From Allocatelliglobosispora scoriae (GTDB taxonomy: Bacteria; Actinomycetota; Actinomycetes; Mycobacteriales; Micromonosporaceae), in assembly GCF_014204945.1 (NCBI RefSeq), contig NZ_JACHMN010000002.1, forward strand, positions 4,425,001 to 4,489,000: a stretch of DNA of 64,000 bases, written 5' to 3'. How positions within the stretch are numbered: position 1 is the first letter of the stretch; every line of letters starts with the position of its first letter. Shown here piece after piece: positions 34,030 to 41,725 of this stretch. Position numbers and translations under genes: made by a program. The notes below the pieces were generated by a model. It did no database searches. It was not told where the DNA came from and was given only the letters and a program-made list of their open reading frames with translations.

Positions 34030-36645
34030 ATGAAGCGGAAATCTCTGCTCCACCTGCTCACTGCCACGGTCACCGGCCTCGCGGCCGCGACGATGGCCAT
34101 GTCCTTCGCCGGCACGGCCAATTCGGCCGTCGACCACACCGCATGTCGCCCCGACGGGCTCTACCGCACCCCCGGTGTGGCGGTGCCCTACTGCGCCGCC
34201 TACGACCTCAACGGGCGTGAGTCGATGGGCGCCGACCACCCGCGCCGCATCATCGGCTACTTCACGAGCTGGCGGACGGGCAAGAACGGCGCCCCGGCCT
34301 ACCTGGTCAACCAGATCCCGTGGCAGAAGGTAAGCCACATCAACTACGCCTTCGCCCACGTCGACGGCAGCAACAAGATCTCGATCGGCAACCCGAGCGC
34401 CGCCAACAACGCCGCCACCAACATGACGTGGCCGGGCGTGGCGGGCGCCGAGATGGACCCGGCGTTCCCCTACACGGGCCACTTCAACCTGCTGAACAAA
34501 TACAAGAAGGCCAACCCCAACGTCAAGACGCTGATCAGCGTCGGCGGCTGGGCGGAGACCGGCGGCTTCTTCGACGAGAACGGCGTACACCAGGACTCCG
34601 GCGGTTTCTACCGGATGACCACCAACGCCGACAACTCGATCAACACCGCCGGCATCAACACCTTCGCCGACTCGGTCGTGGCGTTCGTGCGGACCTACGG
34701 CTTCAACGGCGTCGACATCGACTACGAGTACCCCACCTCCAACGCCGACGCCGGCAACCCGCTCGACTTCGGGCAGGCCAACTCGCGCCGGGCCGGGCTG
34801 AACCGCTCCTACCAGCAGCTGATGAAGACGCTGCGGGAGAAGCTGGACGCAGCCGCGGCGGCCGACGGCAAGTACTACATGGTCACCGTCGCGGCCCCGG
34901 CCTCCGGCTGGCTGCTGCGCGGCGAGGAGTCCTACCAGGCCACGCAGTACCTCGACTACATCAACATCATGTCCTACGACCTGCACGGCGCCTGGAACCA
35001 GTTCGTCGGCCCCAACGCGGCGCTCTACGACAACGGTGACGACGCCGAGCTCGCCGGGGCGGGCGTCTACGGCGCCTACCAGAACATCGGCTACCTCAAC
35101 ACCGACTGGGCCTACCACTACTTCCGCGGCGCGGTGCAGAGCGGCCGGATCAACGTGGGCGTGCCGTATTACACGCGCGGTTTCCGCAACGTCGTCGGCG
35201 GCACCAACGGCCTGTGGGGCAAGGCGGCCAAGACGTCCGGCTGCGCGGTCGGCACCCAGAGCCCCTGCGGTGACGGCGCGGTCGGCATCGACAACCTCTG
35301 GCACGACCTGCTCTCCAACGGCGCCGAGGAGCCGGCCGGCTCCAACCCGATGTGGCACGCCAAGAACCTGGAGAACGGGATCACCGGCGACTACCTGGCC
35401 GCTTACGGCCTGACTCCGGCGACCGACCCGGAGGACCGGATCACCGGCACCTACGCCCGCAACTACTCCTCGGCGCTCGTCGCACCGTGGCTGTGGAACA
35501 GCACGAAGAAGGTCTTCCTCTCCACCGAGGACGAGCAGTCCATCGGGGTCAAGGCCGACTACGTCAACAGCCGGGGCATCGGCGGCATCATGATCTGGGA
35601 GCTCGCGGGCGACTACACCTACGACTCCGGCAAGGGCCAGTACTTCATCGGCAACACGCTGACGAACCTGATCTACGACAAGTTCAAGACCGCTTCGGCG
35701 TACGGGGCGAGCCGGGCCAACCGGACCATGCCGACGCAGACGCTGGACATCGGCGTCACGCTGGAGGGCTTCGCGCTCGGCGACGCCAACTACCCGATCA
35801 ACCCGAAGCTCACCCTGAAGAACAACTCGACGACCACCATCCCCGGTGGTGCGGTGCTCGAGTTCGACTACGGCACGTCGGCGCCGGGCAACATGTCCCA
35901 GCAGTCCGGCTGGCCGATGACGGTGACGGCCGGCCACACCGGCAGCAACATCGGCGGCCTGCGCGGCGACTTCCACCACGCGACCGTCACGATCCCGAGT
36001 TCGGCACCGATCGCGCCGGGGGCAACGGCGCAGGTGACGCTGAACTACGTGCTCCCGATCGCGAGCCCGTCCAACTACACGCTCACCTTCGCCGGGCAGA
36101 CCTACGCGCTGAGCGCCGACAACGCCCGGGGCGGGGTGGCGCCGAGCGGTTCCCCCTCCGCGAGCACCAGCGTCTCCGCTCCGCCGTGCGACGCCGCACC
36201 GTGGCTGCCGGGCACGATCTACACCGGCGGGCAGTTCGCCTCCTACAACGGTCGCAAGTGGAAGGCCCAGTGGTGGACGCAGGGTGAGACGCCCGGTGTC
36301 GCGAGCGTCTGGGTCGACCAGGGACCGTGTGGCGGCACCGCGTCTCCGTCGCCGTCGGTCTCGCCGTCGGCATCGCCCTCGGTCTCTCCGTCCGCGTCGG
36401 CCTCCCCGTCGCCCTCGAAGTCGCCGTCGGCCTCGCCGTCCCCGTCCGTCTCGCCGTCCCGGTCCCCGTCGGCATCGCCCTCGCCCAGCGTGTCGAGTGC
36501 CTACCCGGCCTGGGCGCCCAACACGGCGTACGCGACGGGTGCCCGGGTGACCTACGGCGGCAAGACCTACCAGTGCCGCCAGCCGCACACCTCGATCGTG
36601 GGTTGGGAGCCGGCGAACGTACCGGCGCTCTGGCTCCTGGTCTGA
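34030..36645 (+). CDS. Secreted GH18 chitinase with two CBM5/12-type modules
   Basis: 871 residues. A signal peptide (about 1-33) precedes the GH18 barrel (about 72-555), with catalytic Glu233 in FNGVDIDYEYP; the first position of the DxxDxDxE motif is Asn226. A beta-sandwich domain follows (about 575-700). A CBM5/12-like module starts CDAAPWLPGTIYTGGQF, then a Ser-Pro-rich linker of about 50 residues, and a second CBM5/12-like module ends the protein (YPAWAPNTAYATGARV). Role: extracellular chitin hydrolysis. It may be exported and bound to chitin. Two hairpins follow; the next gene is a sugar-type ABC ATPase. Confidence 0.93.
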   Translation: MKRKSLLHLLTATVTGLAAATMAMSFAGTANSAVDHTACRPDGLYRTPGVAVPYCAAYDLNGRESMGADHPRRIIGYFTSWRTGKNGAPAYLVNQIPWQKVSHINYAFAHVDGSNKISIGNPSAANNAATNMTWPGVAGAEMDPAFPYTGHFNLLNKYKKANPNVKTLISVGGWAETGGFFDENGVHQDSGGFYRMTTNADNSINTAGINTFADSVVAFVRTYGFNGVDIDYEYPTSNADAGNPLDFGQANSRRAGLNRSYQQLMKTLREKLDAAAAADGKYYMVTVAAPASGWLLRGEESYQATQYLDYINIMSYDLHGAWNQFVGPNAALYDNGDDAELAGAGVYGAYQNIGYLNTDWAYHYFRGAVQSGRINVGVPYYTRGFRNVVGGTNGLWGKAAKTSGCAVGTQSPCGDGAVGIDNLWHDLLSNGAEEPAGSNPMWHAKNLENGITGDYLAAYGLTPATDPEDRITGTYARNYSSALVAPWLWNSTKKVFLSTEDEQSIGVKADYVNSRGIGGIMIWELAGDYTYDSGKGQYFIGNTLTNLIYDKFKTASAYGASRANRTMPTQTLDIGVTLEGFALGDANYPINPKLTLKNNSTTTIPGGAVLEFDYGTSAPGNMSQQSGWPMTVTAGHTGSNIGGLRGDFHHATVTIPSSAPIAPGATAQVTLNYVLPIASPSNYTLTFAGQTYALSADNARGGVAPSGSPSASTSVSAPPCDAAPWLPGTIYTGGQFASYNGRKWKAQWWTQGETPGVASVWVDQGPCGGTASPSPSVSPSASPSVSPSASASPSPSKSPSASPSPSVSPSRSPSASPSPSVSSAYPAWAPNTAYATGARVTYGGKTYQCRQPHTSIVGWEPANVPALWLLV

Positions 36646-36653
36646 CCAAGACT

Positions 36654-36691
36654 GTTCCGGAGCCCTGGCAGAGCCGCCGGGGCTCCGGAAC
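36654..36691 (+). terminator. First hairpin after chitinase
   Basis: Twelve-bp arms gttccggagccc and gggctccggaac with a 14-base loop, nine bases after the chitinase stop. Confidence 0.7.
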
Positions 36692-36707
36692 GCCAAACCG
36701 TTTCGCG

Positions 36708-36761
36708 GGACCTTGAATGATTTCCGTCGCTTTGGCGGCGGAGATCATTCAAGGTCCTTTT
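36708..36761 (+). terminator. Second, T-tailed terminator after chitinase
   Basis: Nineteen-bp arms (ggaccttgaatgatttccg, one mismatch) with a 12-base loop, followed directly by tttt, a classical intrinsic terminator and a contrast to the T-free hairpins elsewhere in the window. Confidence 0.8.
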
Positions 36762-36843
36762 CGTTCGGGTCGAAGGATTGCCCGGTTTGGCCATTCCGTT
36801 GCTCGATGAGTAGGGCGACGATGGTGGCGAGGAGGCAGTGAAG

Positions 36844-38067
36844 ATGATCGAGACTCGTGACCTCACCAAGGCCTACGGGCGACGCATGGTCGTCGATCAC
36901 GTCACGATGACCGTCGAGCAGGGCGAATTCATCGCGCTGCTCGGCCCGACGGGGTGCGGCAAGACCACGATCCTGCGCTTGATCGCCGGTCTTGAGGATC
37001 CGACCTCGGGTGTGGTGCTGCTCGACGGTGTCGACACGTCGCAGATCCCCGCGCGCGATCGCGGCCTCGCCATGGTGTTCCAGGAGTTCGCCCCCTATCC
37101 GCACATGTCGGTCGCGGAGAACATCGCCGCGCCCATGCGCTTCGGCGCCTCCGGTGCGGAGACCGCGGGCACGAAGGTCCTCGACCGGCAGCGGGTCGCG
37201 GAGGTCGCCGCCGAGTTGGGCATCGGCTCCCTGCTCGACCGGCGCCCCGATCAGCTCTCCGGCGGCCAGCGGCAGCGGGTCGCGGTGGCCCGGGCGATCG
37301 TGCGCCGCCCCCGGGCGTTCCTGCTCGACGAGCCGCTCTCGCAGCTCGACGCCCATCTGCGTATCGCGCTGCGCGAGGAGATCGCCGCTCTCGCCAAGCG
37401 GCTCGGTGTCACCACGATCTATGTCACGCACGATCAGAGCGAGGCGCTGATGCTCGCCAGCCGGATCGTCGTCCTCAACCGCGGCCGGGTGCACCAGATC
37501 GGCACCCCGCAGGAGGTCCGCACCGACCCCGACGACGTCTTCGTGGCGAGCTTCGTCAGCTCCGCTCAGACGACCCTGGTCCAGGGCGCCGTCTATGCGG
37601 GCAAGGACGGCGCCGCGGAGCTCGACATGGGCTCGCAGAGCATCGTCATCCCGGCGAGTGATCCTGCCGCCGCCGGGCTCGTCGCCCGGCATACCGAGAG
37701 GGTGACGGTGGCGCTTCGATCCGAAGCCATGCGCCCGTGCCCGGTCGACGCCGCGGGTGCGGTGCTGCGGGGGACCGTGGCGTTCGTCGAGGACCTCGGC
37801 GCGGAGCTGCTGGTCCACGTCGCGACCGACCTCGTCGCGCTGCCGCCGCCGCAGCGGGCCGCGCCGGTCGTCGAGCGTCGGCGGCTCAACCCCATCCCTC
37901 GGCAGCGCCAGGCGGAGGCGGCGTTCGAGGAGCCCGAGGAGCCGCTGCGCCACCTGGTGGTGCGGGCGCCGTCGGGTGCCCGACCCGCGATCGGATCGGC
38001 GTTCGCCGTCGAGGTCGACCTACGCCGGCTCTTCCTCTTCGACCGGAACGGCTACCGCCTGCGGTAA
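36844..38067 (+). CDS. Orphan sugar-type ABC transporter ATP-binding protein (MalK/UgpC-like)
   Basis: 407 residues. Walker A GPTGCGKTT, Q loop VFQEFAPYPHM, signature LSGGQRQR, Walker B AFLLDEPLSQLDA and the switch His in VTHDQSEAL are all intact. The C-terminal TOBE-type regulatory domain is extended by about 40 residues (around RRRLNPIPRQRQAEAAFEE). Family knowledge: such ATPases energise sugar importers, and in Streptomyces one (MsiK) serves several. No permease or binding-protein gene is near. ATG is preferred over a GTG two codons earlier because GGAGG is eight bases from it and only two from the GTG. Confidence 0.87.
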   Translation: MIETRDLTKAYGRRMVVDHVTMTVEQGEFIALLGPTGCGKTTILRLIAGLEDPTSGVVLLDGVDTSQIPARDRGLAMVFQEFAPYPHMSVAENIAAPMRFGASGAETAGTKVLDRQRVAEVAAELGIGSLLDRRPDQLSGGQRQRVAVARAIVRRPRAFLLDEPLSQLDAHLRIALREEIAALAKRLGVTTIYVTHDQSEALMLASRIVVLNRGRVHQIGTPQEVRTDPDDVFVASFVSSAQTTLVQGAVYAGKDGAAELDMGSQSIVIPASDPAAAGLVARHTERVTVALRSEAMRPCPVDAAGAVLRGTVAFVEDLGAELLVHVATDLVALPPPQRAAPVVERRRLNPIPRQRQAEAAFEEPEEPLRHLVVRAPSGARPAIGSAFAVEVDLRRLFLFDRNGYRLR

Positions 38068-38081
38068 CGCCGCTTTAGCAC

Positions 38082-38150
38082 CAACTCTTCAAGAGTTGCG
38101 GCGATCTTGGCTGGTTCGGACCTGCTTTAGGGCCAACTCTTGAAGAGTTG
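38082..38150. repeat. Family A repeats, two cores as direct repeat
   Basis: Cores at 38082-38098 (caactcttcaagagttg) and 38134-38150 (caactcttgaagagttg), each preceded by gctttag and followed by a variant of cggcgatc, giving a 52-base direct repeat just after the ABC ATPase gene. Confidence 0.75.
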
Positions 38151-38197
38151 GGACGATCATCACTGCTCTCCGCAGCTAGTTGTGTGAAGATCTGGGC

Positions 38198-39022
38198 ATG
38201 GGTGATGCTCCGGTCGCGTTCGTGCTGGGTGGCGGTGGTGTGCTGGGCGGTGTGGAGGTCGGCATGCTCCGCGCGCTCTTCCGCGCCGATATCCGCCCCG
38301 ATCTCGTCGTCGCGACCTCGATCGGCGCGATCAACGGCGCCGTCGTCGCGGCGAATCCGGCTCCCGAGGTCACCGACCTGCTGATGCGGTTGTGGGGTAC
38401 GCCGGAGATGGGCGAGGTCTACGGCGAGTCGATCCCTCGGCAGCTGCGGCGGTTCGCCACGCGTACCCATCTGCACTCGCCCGCGCCGCTGCGGCGGCTG
38501 CTGGACCGGGCGCTGCCGGGCACCTTCGAGGAGCTGGCCGTCCCGCTGCACGTCTGCACGGCGAGCATCCAGCGGGCGGCGGAGGTGTGGTTCCACGCCG
38601 GTCCGCTGCTCGATCCGGTGCTCGCCGCCGCCGCGGTGCCGGGGCTGCTGCCGCCGGTCGAGATCGACGGCGAGCACTTCGTCGACGGCGGGATCGTGAA
38701 CACGCTCCCGGTGGGGCGTGCACTGGAGCTGGGCGCGCAGGAGGTCTACGTGCTGCACGTGGGGCGGCTGGAGCGGCCGCTCACCCCGCCCACCCGGCCG
38801 TGGGAGGTGGCGCAGACCGCGATGGAGATCGGGCGCCGGGCCCGGTTCGCGCGGGAGATGGCGGCGGTGCCGGACGGCGTACGCGTGCATGTGCTCCCCA
38901 CCGGAGTCGGCGACGAGCGCGACGACAACCCGTGGGCCTATCGCGACACGGCGGCACTGGGACGGCGGGTCAGCTCGGCATACACGGCGAGCCGCGACTA
39001 CCTGGCGGCGATCGGCCGCTGA
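38198..39022 (+). CDS. Patatin-like phospholipase
   Basis: 274 residues. The glycine-rich oxyanion loop LGGGGVLGGVEVGMLRAL opens the protein; the nucleophile Ser lies in VATSIGAING (GxSxG with Ala at the first position); the catalytic Asp is in FVDGGIVN. Family knowledge: RssA/YlbK-type lipases acting on membrane lipids or acyl esters, usually cytoplasmic or peripheral. The ATG giving MGDAPVAF is chosen over an in-frame start six codons earlier. It converges with and overlaps the next gene by 25 bases. Confidence 0.87.
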   Translation: MGDAPVAFVLGGGGVLGGVEVGMLRALFRADIRPDLVVATSIGAINGAVVAANPAPEVTDLLMRLWGTPEMGEVYGESIPRQLRRFATRTHLHSPAPLRRLLDRALPGTFEELAVPLHVCTASIQRAAEVWFHAGPLLDPVLAAAAVPGLLPPVEIDGEHFVDGGIVNTLPVGRALELGAQEVYVLHVGRLERPLTPPTRPWEVAQTAMEIGRRARFAREMAAVPDGVRVHVLPTGVGDERDDNPWAYRDTAALGRRVSSAYTASRDYLAAIGR

Positions 39023-39582
39023 GCCGACGAGGCCCGCCAGGCGAGGATCAGCTGCACGACGCCGAGCATGATCAGCCAGAGCCCGGTGAGCCAGACCAGT
39101 GTGGTGAGCGAGAGCTTCGGCCAGAGCAGCACCACGAGGCCGCCGACGATGCTGACAGCACCGAAGACGAACGTGCCGACCCGCTGCCAGCCGCCCATCC
39201 GCCGGGTGAAGACCGAGGCGATCTCGACGAGGCCCGCGAAGATCCAGATGAGTCCGATGAGGACGGCGAGCGCCTTGAGCGAGCCGATCAGGTGAGCCAG
39301 GCAGACGATGCCGAGGATGACCAGCGCCAGCCCGAGCACGCCCTCCAGCACCCGGGCACCGGTGCCGTTGTCGCGGTCGGTGGCGGCACCGGCGAGCCGG
39401 GTGACACCGAGGATGACCAGCCAGATCCCGAAGAGGGCGGCGATGACGAGCAGCGTCTGCTCGGGCCAGATGAGCAGCACCAGGCCGAGGGCGATGGAGG
39501 TGATCCCGCCGACGAGGGCCATCTTGCGCCAGGCTGCGAGCGCCGTGGTCTCCAGGTCGGCATCGCGGTAGATATCAGCCAT
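38998..39582 (-). CDS. HdeD/DUF308 family membrane protein
   Basis: 194 residues with six hydrophobic helices in three hairpin repeats (for example ALGLVLLIWPEQTLLVIAAL and LVVLLWPKLSLTTLVWLTG), the HdeD/DUF308 pattern. The N-terminal tail MADIYRDADLETTA is cytoplasmic. Family knowledge: HdeD is linked to acid resistance in E. coli at high cell density; in actinomycetes its role is unknown. Confidence 0.82.
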   Translation of the reverse strand: MADIYRDADLETTALAAWRKMALVGGITSIALGLVLLIWPEQTLLVIAALFGIWLVILGVTRLAGAATDRDNGTGARVLEGVLGLALVILGIVCLAHLIGSLKALAVLIGLIWIFAGLVEIASVFTRRMGGWQRVGTFVFGAVSIVGGLVVLLWPKLSLTTLVWLTGLWLIMLGVVQLILAWRASSAQRPIAAR

Positions 39583-39659
39583 GATTCGAATCTATCTCGC
39601 AAAACGCAGTTAAGGGGCCAATGCCATGTTTAGCCTATGAGCAACGGAAGGAGTCGCAG

Positions 39660-40085
39660 ATGGCGCACGGAGCAGTGGAGTTCGTCGTTGTCGAGTTCCC
39701 CGGCGAGGTGCCGGGTCCGGCACTCGCCGACGAGCTCAAGAAGCTGGTGGAGGGCGGGATCGTCGAGATCATCGACGTGCTCTTCGTGCGCAAGGCCTCC
39801 GACGGGACGCTGGAGTCCTTCGAGCTGGGGACGGGCCTCGTCAACGACGAGTACATCTCCCTCGACCGCATCATCCAATCCGTCGACGGGCTGATCGGGC
39901 AGGAGGACGTCGAGCTCATCGGCGCGGAGCTGCACCCTGGGCATACGGCGGCGTTCCTCATCTTCGAGCACGCCTGGCTGCGCAGCATCCGGGAGCGACT
40001 CGCCGACTCCGGCGCCCAGGTCGTCTTCACGGAGCGGATCCCCGGGCCCGTCGTCGACGAGGTCATGGCGGCAGAGACCGCCTGA
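39660..40085 (+). CDS. DUF6325 family protein
   Basis: 141 residues, alpha/beta, with the family segments GAVEFVVVEFPGEVPGPALADEL and IDVLFVRKASDGTLESFEL. No membrane segment. GGAAGGAG lies before the ATG; the frame runs 13 codons further upstream without support. Family members in actinomycetes are often next to SHOCT-domain genes, as here. Function unknown. Confidence 0.78.
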   Translation: MAHGAVEFVVVEFPGEVPGPALADELKKLVEGGIVEIIDVLFVRKASDGTLESFELGTGLVNDEYISLDRIIQSVDGLIGQEDVELIGAELHPGHTAAFLIFEHAWLRSIRERLADSGAQVVFTERIPGPVVDEVMAAETA

Positions 40086-40109
40086 CCACCCCTATCAGAG
40101 GAGATCATC

Positions 40110-40493
40110 ATGATGCGTCGACGCCCCTTGGTCGTCCGGCGTCCCGGTGGACTGATCGGCACCATGGCCCGCACGGCCGTCGTCGCCGGCACGGCCACCG
40201 TCACCGCCAACGCCATCAACAAACGACAGATGGGCAAGCAGCAGGCCGCCGCGGACGAGGCTGCGGCCGAACAGGCGGCGCAGCAGCAGGACTACGACCA
40301 GCAGCAGCAGATCGCCCAGCTCCAGGCACAGCTCAACGCCCAGCAGGCACCGCCGCCTGCGGCTGCTCCGCCTGCCGCCGCTCCCGGCGGGGACATGATG
40401 GCCCAGCTCAACCAGCTCGCCCAGCTCAAGGCGAGCGGGGTGCTGAGCGACGCCGAGTTCGCCGCTGCCAAGGCCAAACTGCTGGGCTCCTGA
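40110..40493 (+). CDS. SHOCT domain protein
   Basis: 127 residues. A basic N-terminus (MMRRRPLVVRRPGG) and a weakly hydrophobic stretch are followed by a Gln/Ala-rich probable coiled region, a Pro/Ala linker and a C-terminal SHOCT motif (LNQLAQLKASGVLSDAEFAAAKAKLLG). SHOCT motifs are short oligomerisation or docking helices found at protein ends. AGAGGAG precedes the ATG. Confidence 0.82.
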   Translation: MMRRRPLVVRRPGGLIGTMARTAVVAGTATVTANAINKRQMGKQQAAADEAAAEQAAQQQDYDQQQQIAQLQAQLNAQQAPPPAAAPPAAAPGGDMMAQLNQLAQLKASGVLSDAEFAAAKAKLLGS

Positions 40494-40495
40494 CC

Positions 40496-41671
40496 GTGCG
40501 ATTCCTGCGCTGGACCGGGGCGGTGGTCCTCCTCGTGGTGGCCGCCGTCCTGGTCGGGGCCTCGCTGACGGCTCGCTTCGCCGAGTCGGAGCTGCTCGAC
40601 ACCGACGCCTACGTGGCGACCGTCGCCCCGCTCGCTTCGGACCCGGCGGTCCAGGCGGCCGTCACCGACCGCGTCACCGACGAGGTGGTACGCCGACTCG
40701 ACGTTCCCGGCCTGGTCCAGCAGCTCGCCGACTCGGTCGACGTACGGGGAGCCGACGCGATCGCCAACCTCGCCGGGCCCGCGATCGCCTCCTGGTTCAC
40801 CGACCAGGTGCACCGGATCGTCGGCAAGGTGGTGGCGTCGCCGCAGTTCGAGACGATCTGGACCGATGCCAACCGGGTCGCCCACCAGCAGCTCGCCAAC
40901 CTGCTGACCGACACCGACACCGACCTCGTCACCAGCCAGAACGGTGACGTCGTCATCGACCTCGGCACCGTGCTCGCCGCCGTACAGGGCACGCTCGTCA
41001 GCAACGGCGTCGGGCTCGCGGCGAAGATCCCACCGGTCTCCATCCCCTACACCGTGGCCCACATCGACCGGCTGCCGCAGATCCAGCAGTCCGTCTCGGC
41101 CTTCAAGAAGATCACCGCGATCCTGCCGATCGTGGCGCTGCTCCTGCTCGGCCTCGCCGTCTGGCTCGCACCCAACCACCGTCGCGGGCTCGTCGTCGGG
41201 CTCTGCTGCACCCTCGTCGTGCTCGTGCTGATGCTGGGGGCCTTCCGGTACGCCCGGGGCGAGGTGGCGGGCAAGGTCGCCAATCCGCAGGCCGGAGAGG
41301 TCGTCTACAACTCCGTACTGGCGGTGCTCATCGCCGCGGTCCAGACCGTCGCAGTCGTGGCCCTGCTCGGCATCGTCTGGGCGCTGCTCGCCGGGCCGTC
41401 CCGCCCCGCGACCGCGTTCCGCCGCAATGTCAACCGGCTGCTCGACGCCGTCGGCGGTGCGATCGGTCCACAGGAGACACTGCGCGGCCTCGTCGACCGC
41501 TGGCACACGCCGATCGCCTTGGTGCTCGCCTTCGGGATGATCTGGTGGCTGCTGCGCGCGCCCTCGATCTCGACGGCCTTCCTCGTCACCGGGATAGCGG
41601 CGCTGGTCACGGCCGCATTGACGCTCATCATGCGGTTGCCGCGGGGCACCGATCTGGCGGTGACCGAGTAG
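40496..41671 (+). CDS. Membrane protein with large extracytoplasmic domain, unknown function
   Basis: 391 residues: one N-terminal helix (about 6-24), a soluble, probably outside domain of about 180 residues rich in DPAVQ/VTDRV-type repeats (AYVATVAPLASDPAVQAAV), then five or six helices in the C-terminal half. No known domain beyond similarity in style to other actinobacterial membrane proteins of this layout. GTG start two bases after the SHOCT gene stop, hence co-translated. Confidence 0.7.
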   Translation: MRFLRWTGAVVLLVVAAVLVGASLTARFAESELLDTDAYVATVAPLASDPAVQAAVTDRVTDEVVRRLDVPGLVQQLADSVDVRGADAIANLAGPAIASWFTDQVHRIVGKVVASPQFETIWTDANRVAHQQLANLLTDTDTDLVTSQNGDVVIDLGTVLAAVQGTLVSNGVGLAAKIPPVSIPYTVAHIDRLPQIQQSVSAFKKITAILPIVALLLLGLAVWLAPNHRRGLVVGLCCTLVVLVLMLGAFRYARGEVAGKVANPQAGEVVYNSVLAVLIAAVQTVAVVALLGIVWALLAGPSRPATAFRRNVNRLLDAVGGAIGPQETLRGLVDRWHTPIALVLAFGMIWWLLRAPSISTAFLVTGIAALVTAALTLIMRLPRGTDLAVTE

Positions 41672-41725
41672 GCTGCGCGACACCTGATCGCCGCAGCCGC
41701 GCGTTCTCCGTCCCGGAGGCACCCC

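Noticed and set aside
39571-39600. tRNA-like T-loop word gattcgaatc
   Set aside because: No acceptor or anticodon stems can be drawn around it; it covers the start codon of the HdeD-like gene.
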